From Aureobasidium sp. EXF-3400 (taxonomy: Eukaryota; Ascomycota; Dothideomycetes; Dothideales; Saccotheciaceae), in the NCBI GenBank assembly GCA_024195585.1, contig SWBL01000374.1:1-46353 (forward strand): a stretch of DNA of 46,353 nt. The letters run 5' to 3'. Positions 40,407-46,353 of this stretch are shown piece after piece. Each line of letters begins with the position of its first letter. Within the stretch, counting starts at the first letter, position 1. A program made the translations under genes and the position numbers. Under the pieces are notes generated by a model. That model was not told the DNA's origin. It worked only from the letters and a program-made list of their open reading frames with translations, and made no database searches.

Positions 40407-41031
40407 GTAAGTGATTGATTTACGAACACAGTGGAGACGAGGAGGTCTGAAAGCAAGATGGTGTAGCAGGAAAGATTTAGGGTGTTGCCGTCTAATCGAT
40501 AAGGTGTCGCATCTTTGAGCTCATACGTATTGCTTGGATGGTCATGTTTAGTAAGAAATGCTGCAGTTGTCTAACGGCTATGCAGTTGTTCCTGGATTTG
40601 CAGGGACTATATCCGAGAGGCGGTATTTACTTTTCAGTAGGTTGAGACAAGATTGACAATAGTGATGAGAAGTAGTTGTCCTTGTGCATCTTCAATGCAG
40701 ACAAGAATGATTAGTACCAAGTGTGTGATATTTAGCCGTGTTTCACGGTGAGGCCTGACGGTGGAAGCTTTGAGTTGAGATTGGAACGGGGAAGTTGCGG
40801 AGATTTGGGCAAGTCGCGCGGCCGGCATGTGCATTCTGCAGCCATCCTGCCTTCCTTTTGCAACGCCTCAATCGTTCGACAAATCGTGCGACTTTTCGAG
40901 AAAGTCCCCGTGTAGCGCCATTCCGAGACTCGTTGCCAGACAACAATTGGCGCAACCGCAGCGACCTCGATTCACACCCTCTCTGTCCCTCCCCTGAACA
41001 AGACACGGCCGCAACTTCACTTCGATTCACC
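40407..41031. other. Intergenic region upstream of squalene synthase
   Basis: This holds the ERG9 promoter and leader. The ERG9 frame stays open upstream to about 40795 without an ATG. An out-of-frame ATG at 40827 opens a 56-codon frame that stops at 40995-40997. I saw no perfect sterol-response element. Confidence 0.45.
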
Positions 41032-42738
41032 ATGCCCAGCATCGGCAGCATTGTCTACTACGGCACCCACCTCGGGGAGCTGAGAAACATCATCCAATGG
41101 AAGTTATGGCACGATCCTGTCCACCAACGCGACGAGGCCAAGGAGAGCCCTGAGCTGAAGGAGTGCTTCAAGTACCTCAAGATGACCAGCCGCAGTTTTG
41201 CTGCCGTTATCCAGGAACTTCACCCCGAGCTCCTTGTCCCCGTCTGTCTCTTCTATCTGATCCTGCGCGGTCTCGACACAATTGAAGATGACATGACCAT
41301 TCCCTTCGAGACCAAGGAGCCCCTGCTCCGCGACTTCCACAACATCCTTGAGCAAGACGGCTGGAACTTCACGGGCAACGGCCCTAATGAGAAGGATCGC
41401 GAGCTCTGCGTCCACTTTGATGTCGTCGTCGCTGAGTACAAGAAGATCAAGCCCGAGTACAAGGTCATCATCAAGGACATCACCGATCGCATGGGCAACG
41501 GCATGGCAGATTATGCAAAGATGGCAGATGAAGGCGGTGCTCAAAAGGTCGAGACCATCAAGGAATATTACAAGTACTGTCACTATGTCGCCGGTCTGGT
41601 CGGCGAGGGTCTGACACGCCTATTTGTCGAGGCCAAGCTGGCCAACCCTGCCCTTCTGGAGCGCGAGGACCTTCACGAATCAATGGGTCAATTCTTGCAG
41701 CAAACAAACATTATCCGTGACATTCGCGAGGATCACGAGGACAAGCGCTACTTCTGGCCCCGCGAGGTGTGGTCTAAGCACGTGGACCGCTTCGAGGATC
41801 TCTTCCTGCCCGAAAACAAGGACAAGGCACTGGCTTGCAGTTCTGAGATGGTTTTGCTGGCTCTGCGACGTGCCGACGATTGCCTCTTCTACCTCGCTGG
41901 ACTCAAGGAGCAAAGTGTCTTCAACTTCTGCGCAATTCCACAGACAATGGCTATCGCAACACTTGAGCTGTGTTTCCAGAACCCCAACATCTTCGAGAAG
42001 AACGTCAAGATCACAAAAGGCTCTGCTTGCAGACTTATGGTCGACAGCACACAAAACCTTCAGGTCGCATACAACGTCTTCAAACGCTATGCTCGCACCA
42101 TTCACAAGCGCAACAACCCCCAAGACCCCAACTTCCTCGAGATCAGTCTTGCATGTGGAAAGGTATGTTTGTATTCCCCTTCAACCGTGTCACGAGTCGT
42201 GCGTTGCCATGTTTTTTGACCGACATGATGATCATGAGCACGGGCCATAATGAGTACACAGCGCTGACGTGACAAACTCTGCAGATTGAGCAGTTCATTG
42301 AATCCATCTTCCCTACCCAGACTGCTGCCAGTTATCGCCAGGGCGCTCCTGCTCCCGTCGATGCGAAGGGCACAACCCTCACTCCCGAGGAGCAGGAGGC
42401 ACAAAAGAAGCAGCAGGCTCAGGACAAGGAAGAGTTCTTCTATATCATGCTGGCCGTTGGAGGCACGCTGTTTGTCATTACTGCTATCATGGTATGCACA
42501 CCACTCTCACCGCCAACTTTTCTTCCTTTGCTAACAACATCTGTAGTTCTTCACCGCATGGATGATGGGCGCCCGCTTTGACATTGCCTGGCAACAGCTT
42601 CGTAGTGGCAACCTCTGGGCACCCAAAACCACAGATGAGGCCCTGCTTGCTCGTGATGCTTACGATGCCGCCAAGTCGACTGTTACAGCTACTGTCAAGG
42701 CTGTCACATCAAGCGTCGTCTCGCATGGCGAGCTATAA
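41032..42738 (+). CDS. ERG9: Squalene synthase (farnesyl-diphosphate farnesyltransferase)
   Basis: Three exons (41032-42162, 42285-42491, 42547-42738) give 509 residues. Both Mg2+-diphosphate motifs are intact: DTIED (82-86, in [11 protein letters not shown]) and DIRED (230-234, in [21 protein letters not shown]). Other conserved parts are the [16 protein letters not shown] segment and the [11 protein letters not shown] helix. A Gln/Lys-rich linker leads to a C-terminal membrane helix ([24 protein letters not shown], about 428-452) that anchors it in the ER. It joins two farnesyl diphosphates into squalene, the first step committed to ergosterol. The membrane helix is split by the second intron. 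The ATG at 41032 gives the expected [18 protein letters not shown] start. Confidence 0.97.
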
Positions 42739-43901
42739 TGACATGCAGCCTAGTCTGCTTCTGCTTTGCGAATTTCACGTACGACAGCCAACACAAATGA
42801 GTCAAGAACTAACAATGCAAACGATCAAAATCCCGTGATTACTTTTGGACCACTGAGTGTACAATTGGGTCTGCACACTCAAAGCTCTGGTTCTGTAGAC
42901 ATACTGACTACCCTTTTTCTCATTTCGAGCCAGCTTTCTTCTTTACTTATGGATACCTCAAAATAGTTTCTTCTTCTTTTTCTCTCCTCGCCATTCTCCA
43001 GCCTTCTCCTCCTCTCCTCTAATCTTTCTATTCAACCAAGCACTCATGTCAAATTGCAGCCTATGCCTTTTCAGTGGCGACAGACTGTGCCGAAGATGTG
43101 CTGATATTGATGCCTGCGCTGGCGAGTCCGAAAGGAGACTGTTCATATCACCTCAGTGTTTTATTTCACTGTGGTCGGCTTTGGGCAGGAGTGCATACAC
43201 ATAGTCTCTGCAGAACAATCAAGCTGTATTCTATTCTTTTTGTTTCATGAAGATTTCGCGCTGACTCTATTCCCATGTATGTGTGTATGTGTGCTGTGCT
43301 CGTACTTCGAACTCGTCTTCGCATGCACGATAATTGTTTTGGGTAATCCCAATCAAGTCATCTACAATACTGCCTTGCTCTCATATTTCATTCATTTTGT
43401 CGACAAGCTCGGGCTACATGGACCAGTCCTGGCTTTGTCATCAGTGTCGTCGATAAGGATCTTAGATAGTCCACTCGTTCCAACCTTGATGATTCTCACT
43501 TACCAACTTACAGCTTGAACCTGACTTACTTCACTTCATAAGAGATTCCAATGTACACCCCTGAAGGGTAGATGTACAGTGGTACCCAGAAGAACAGGGT
43601 CATACCATCAGCAATTCGAACCTGGCGATGTTTCCAGATTTGAAGCGCTAATCGATCAACGATACTTGAGTATTATCTCTGTGACTCCCAAGGAGATACT
43701 TCCAGTTTCATTCACTTCTATTGATTCAGTTGCAGACGCTAATCGCCGCTTCACTAGGTGTGTGTACAGTGAGGTCACGCGGCATTAGTCGGAAAGCGCT
43801 AAACGCGTCCCCCAATATTTACATCTAAACAGAAGCTCGACATTTATTTCTTGGACCACCAAGAGCCATCTTAGCCATTATATCAGCACAACACCGACTC
43901 G
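42739..43901. other. 1.2-kb intergenic region between ERG9 and the EVE-domain gene
   Basis: This holds the ERG9 3' region, a pyrimidine-rich tract (42968-43030), a short TG-rich run near 43267-43300 and the EVE-gene promoter, which has an ACGCGT core at 43804-43809. Frames at 43156-43518 and 43579-43788 have no recognisable motif. Confidence 0.45.
43804..43809. promoter_or_regulatory. ACGCGT (MluI cell-cycle box-like) site
   Basis: ACGCGT lies ~95 bp upstream of the EVE-domain gene start. MBF binds this core in yeasts at G1/S genes. A single six-base match is weak. Confidence 0.25.
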
Positions 43902-45290
43902 ATGCCTCCCAAGAGAGTAGGCAGGAAGCCGACACGCGCGCCATCGCCTGCGCCCGAGCCCGAGGTGCCCTCGACAGTTACAACCCCTCGGGGTAAGACC
44001 TTTGACACGACTGCCGCAGCCGCGAGACCTAAGCGCGCCATCACCAGCACCATGCCTCCACCCGATCCACCTAGTGCGAAGAGACCTAAGCATACCAGCG
44101 TCGCATCAAGCTCTGAAGTTACTCCTAAAAGACGTGGTCGTCCCCCCAAGGCCTCGACTGTTACCCCTAAGTCCACATCTGCCACTAGATCCAAGGCTCC
44201 TTCTACGGCTACACCTAAGAGCTTTAGGGTTGGCGAAAGACAAAGCGCTAGACTGGCTTCGACGCCTGCCAGTGAGACAGAGTTGCCATCGTCACGTCGT
44301 GTCACCAAATCGGCCCCACCTAAGCGTGGTAATGGAAGACCAGCAAAAAAGACCAAGCAACCTGCTCTCGAAGCCGAATCTGCCCCTGATACAGACGACG
44401 AAGTGGGCGATGACTATGACGACCCAACCCACGATGCCAACATTACTGAGGCTACCACCATCATCCAAGCCGATCGCAGCTATTGGCTTATGAAAGCCGA
44501 GCCAGAGTCCCGCATTGAGAAAAACGCCAATGGCGACGACGTCGATGTCAAGTTTTCTATTGATGATCTCCGCTCTCGCACTGAGCCTGAACCTTGGGAA
44601 GGTATTCGTAACGCGCAGGCCCAGAACAATATGAAGGCCATGAAGGTCGGCGATCTCGCTTTCTTCTACGAGTCGAACTGCAAGAAGCCCGGCATCGTCG
44701 GCATCATGGAGATTGTCAACGAAGCCAGTCCTGACCCCAACGCTTTCGACAAGAGCAGCGCCTACTACGATCCCAAATCTGATCCTGCAAAGCCCAAGTG
44801 GATGCTCGTCCACGTCGAGTTCCGCCGCAGATTCAGCGAGAAGTTCACGCTCAAGCATCTTCAAAAGTTCTCTCAGCCTGGAGGTGCTCTTGCTGGAATG
44901 GAACTTTTCAAGCAGTCACGCCTCTCTGTTACCAAAGTCACCAAGCCTCAGTGGGACTTTATCATGAGCCAAGTTGACGAGGATGACGACGAGATGGAGG
45001 ACTTCAATGGTTCGATGGTTGAAGAAGGAACAGAGATCGACGGCGATACCACGGACTTGGGTAACGACTTCGCCGCTGCATTCGAGGCCCCTGTCGACCT
45101 TCATACTGCCGCAGATGGAACCCCTGACGAAAAGTTGCCGAACTCGACTGTGAGTGCTCCTGGCTCGTCGGCTAGAAGCGTCTCTCGTGGTCGCAGAAGC
45201 AGACCCATGTCAGTTCCAGCTGGCCGATCTGCAGTCTTGCACGATGCTGCTCTGCCTACCCAACACGAAACTGATGCACCCTCTAACTAG
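43902..45290 (+). CDS. AT-hook and EVE-domain protein (THYN1-like)
   Basis: A single exon of 462 residues. The first ~160 residues are basic and rich in Ser/Thr/Pro/Lys with an AT-hook core at 76-83 (KRRGRPPK) and a second weaker one (RGNGRPAKK, 142-150). After an acidic stretch, the EVE (PUA-like) domain covers about 193-356: SYWLMKAEPESR, FSIDDLRSR, WEGIRNAQAQNNMKAMKVGDLAFFY, then IVGIMEIV, AYYDPKSD and WMLVHVEF. EVE domains bind modified bases in DNA or RNA; animal THYN1 is the closest named relative. The AT-hooks suggest a chromatin location. The C-terminus is acidic then Ser/Arg-rich. The ligand is unknown. Confidence 0.9.
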   Translation: MPPKRVGRKPTRAPSPAPEPEVPSTVTTPRGKTFDTTAAAARPKRAITSTMPPPDPPSAKRPKHTSVASSSEVTPKRRGRPPKASTVTPKSTSATRSKAPSTATPKSFRVGERQSARLASTPASETELPSSRRVTKSAPPKRGNGRPAKKTKQPALEAESAPDTDDEVGDDYDDPTHDANITEATTIIQADRSYWLMKAEPESRIEKNANGDDVDVKFSIDDLRSRTEPEPWEGIRNAQAQNNMKAMKVGDLAFFYESNCKKPGIVGIMEIVNEASPDPNAFDKSSAYYDPKSDPAKPKWMLVHVEFRRRFSEKFTLKHLQKFSQPGGALAGMELFKQSRLSVTKVTKPQWDFIMSQVDEDDDEMEDFNGSMVEEGTEIDGDTTDLGNDFAAAFEAPVDLHTAADGTPDEKLPNSTVSAPGSSARSVSRGRRSRPMSVPAGRSAVLHDAALPTQHETDAPSN

Positions 45291-45931
45291 GAGTGAGGTG
45301 CTCCTTTACCCTTTGCTTTGTGTTTCTTACGCCTATTATTCTCTTTTTGCTTAACAGATACCCCTTCTTGTTTTCTGTTTCTTCTTTTGCCCCCTCTTTT
45401 TGGCGTTATCAAGGCAAGCGAGCAAGGCGTTACAGTTGCACGTCAAGAGAGATATGCTTGCGTGAAGGTCGAAAGAGGTCGAAGTCGATAAGCTTCCAGT
45501 ACATAGAACGGCCAACACTGCATGGCTTTTGTCTCATGTCAATACGAGACTCAATGATCAATCACAACATCACTCATCAATTTGATCGCCTAGCAACATG
45601 ACATGGAAAGCGGCTGTGAACCTGAACGACACGCGCCCAGAGACGATCTACGAGTCTCGAGTGTATGATGGATGGAGGGGACCGGATGACATGGTTATCA
45701 GACACATTGGAAAAGACAGACTCAACATTCGAAAGTTTAAAACATGGATATCATTTGGGAGGTCTTTTGCGAAGAAAGTGCTTTTGTGCTTGCTCTCATT
45801 TGTTTTTCGGACGACCTAAGTTTTTTGGAAAATATCGCAAGTGCCCATCATAGCTTTTTGTTTCATTTCACCATAACTGCACCCGCGACATCAACATCAA
45901 CACCACTTGACTAGCAAAAGTGGCGAGACGT
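45291..45931. other. Convergent intergenic region EVE gene/RPS2
   Basis: About 640 bases between convergent genes, starting with a T-rich 3' region. The frame at 45598-45819 shows no family signature. Confidence 0.45.
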
Positions 45932-46353
45932 TTAGTAGCGCTTGCCCTGGCGGAGGACATCGGCGTACTCGTCGAGAGGAGAGCGGATGAGCTTGGTCTC
46001 CTTCCAGAGGTTGGGGGTGAGGAAACCGTAGGTGTTGGTGATGGCAACGAAGGTGGCCTTGAGGGTGTTCTCGAGGGTCTTGGTGGAACCGGAAGAGGCC
46101 GAGTAGGCGTCCTGGACACCAGCAAGCTGCAACAGACGCTTGACGGCGGGGGAAGCAACGAGACCGGTACCGCGGGGAGCGGGAATAAGCTAGGGGAAAA
46201 AAAGTTAGGAGGATGGTCGATGGCTGAGATTGAAGACGTTGACTTACTCTGACAGTGACGGAACCGCACTTGCCGCTCTCCTTGACGGGGATGGAGTGAG
46301 GCTCACCAAGGTTGGAGCCCCAGTAACCACGACGGATGGGGACAACAGCGAGC
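45932..46353 (-). CDS. RPS2: 40S ribosomal protein S2 (uS5), C-terminal part, cut by window edge
   Basis: Two exons are visible: 46353-46248 (continuing beyond the window) and 46189-45932, separated by a 58-nt intron (GTAAGT...CCCCTAG). The visible ~120 residues read [20 protein letters not shown], then a [18 protein letters not shown] region with IP in place of VP, and [28 protein letters not shown]. The uS5 C-terminus follows ([24 protein letters not shown], ending DVLRQGKRY). uS5 helps form the mRNA entry channel of the small subunit and keeps decoding accurate. The N-terminal half lies to the right of the window. Confidence 0.96.

Noticed and set aside
40826..41031. N-terminal extension of squalene synthase
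   Set aside because: There is no ATG in that frame, and the ATG at 41032 gives the normal family start.
41104..41583. Minus-strand 159-codon frame inside ERG9
   Set aside because: Mirror of squalene synthase codons; a shadow of a secure gene.
43265..43300. TG-rich microsatellite
   Set aside because: Too short and imperfect to count as a repeat array.
43610..43660. Minus-strand B-box-like GGTTCGAATTGC
   Set aside because: No matching A box or acceptor pairing; it does not fold as a tRNA.

Overview
The window looks like nuclear DNA of a filamentous ascomycete (Pezizomycotina). The coding genes are eukaryotic and mostly split by short introns (about 50-120 nt) with GT...AG ends and CTAAC/CTGAC-like branch sites. 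A lone 5S rRNA gene lies among protein genes, as is usual in Pezizomycotina. Several proteins resemble Dothideomycete sequences in my recollection, but that placement is inference only.

Layout from left to right. A 5S rRNA gene is cut by the left edge, followed by a broken TPR-type gene, an RBR E3 ubiquitin ligase and a small Cys-rich protein. At 4-10 kb an RBM26/27-like RNA-binding protein is divergent from V-ATPase subunit B, followed by the OSCP subunit of mitochondrial ATP synthase. At 10.6-12.6 kb there is a Baeyer-Villiger-type flavin monooxygenase, then about 2.4 kb with no gene I can support. At 15-21 kb lie a small Ser-rich protein of unknown function and a 1414-residue DEDDy-exonuclease protein. 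At 21-27 kb lie LSM5, SHR3, an aldehyde dehydrogenase and methionine aminopeptidase 1. At 27-33 kb lie kynurenine 3-monooxygenase, a DHA2-type MFS transporter and a PLP aminotransferase. At 33-39.5 kb lie mitochondrial bL36, a PHAF1/UPF0183 protein and a kinesin-5. At 40 kb there is a decayed sugar-transporter fragment, then squalene synthase, an AT-hook/EVE-domain protein, and the 3' part of ribosomal protein S2 (uS5) cut by the right edge.

Most genes are housekeeping functions: vacuolar and mitochondrial ATPases, ribosomes, RNA decay, the mitotic motor and the first committed sterol step. Many sit head to head and probably share bidirectional promoters. No secondary-metabolite cluster, phage-like, CRISPR or intact transposon sequence was seen.

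The most interesting signals are regulatory and gene-structural. Two adjacent palindromes lie just upstream of the aldehyde dehydrogenase TATA box. The 9-mer AACACGCAC sits at nearly the same distance from the TATA boxes of the aldehyde dehydrogenase and the Baeyer-Villiger monooxygenase. A perfect 20-bp palindrome lies in front of bL36m. There are also a 10-nt coding exon, tandem splice acceptors where the wrong choice creates a stop codon, two stop-free introns whose lengths are multiples of three, and two decayed genes.
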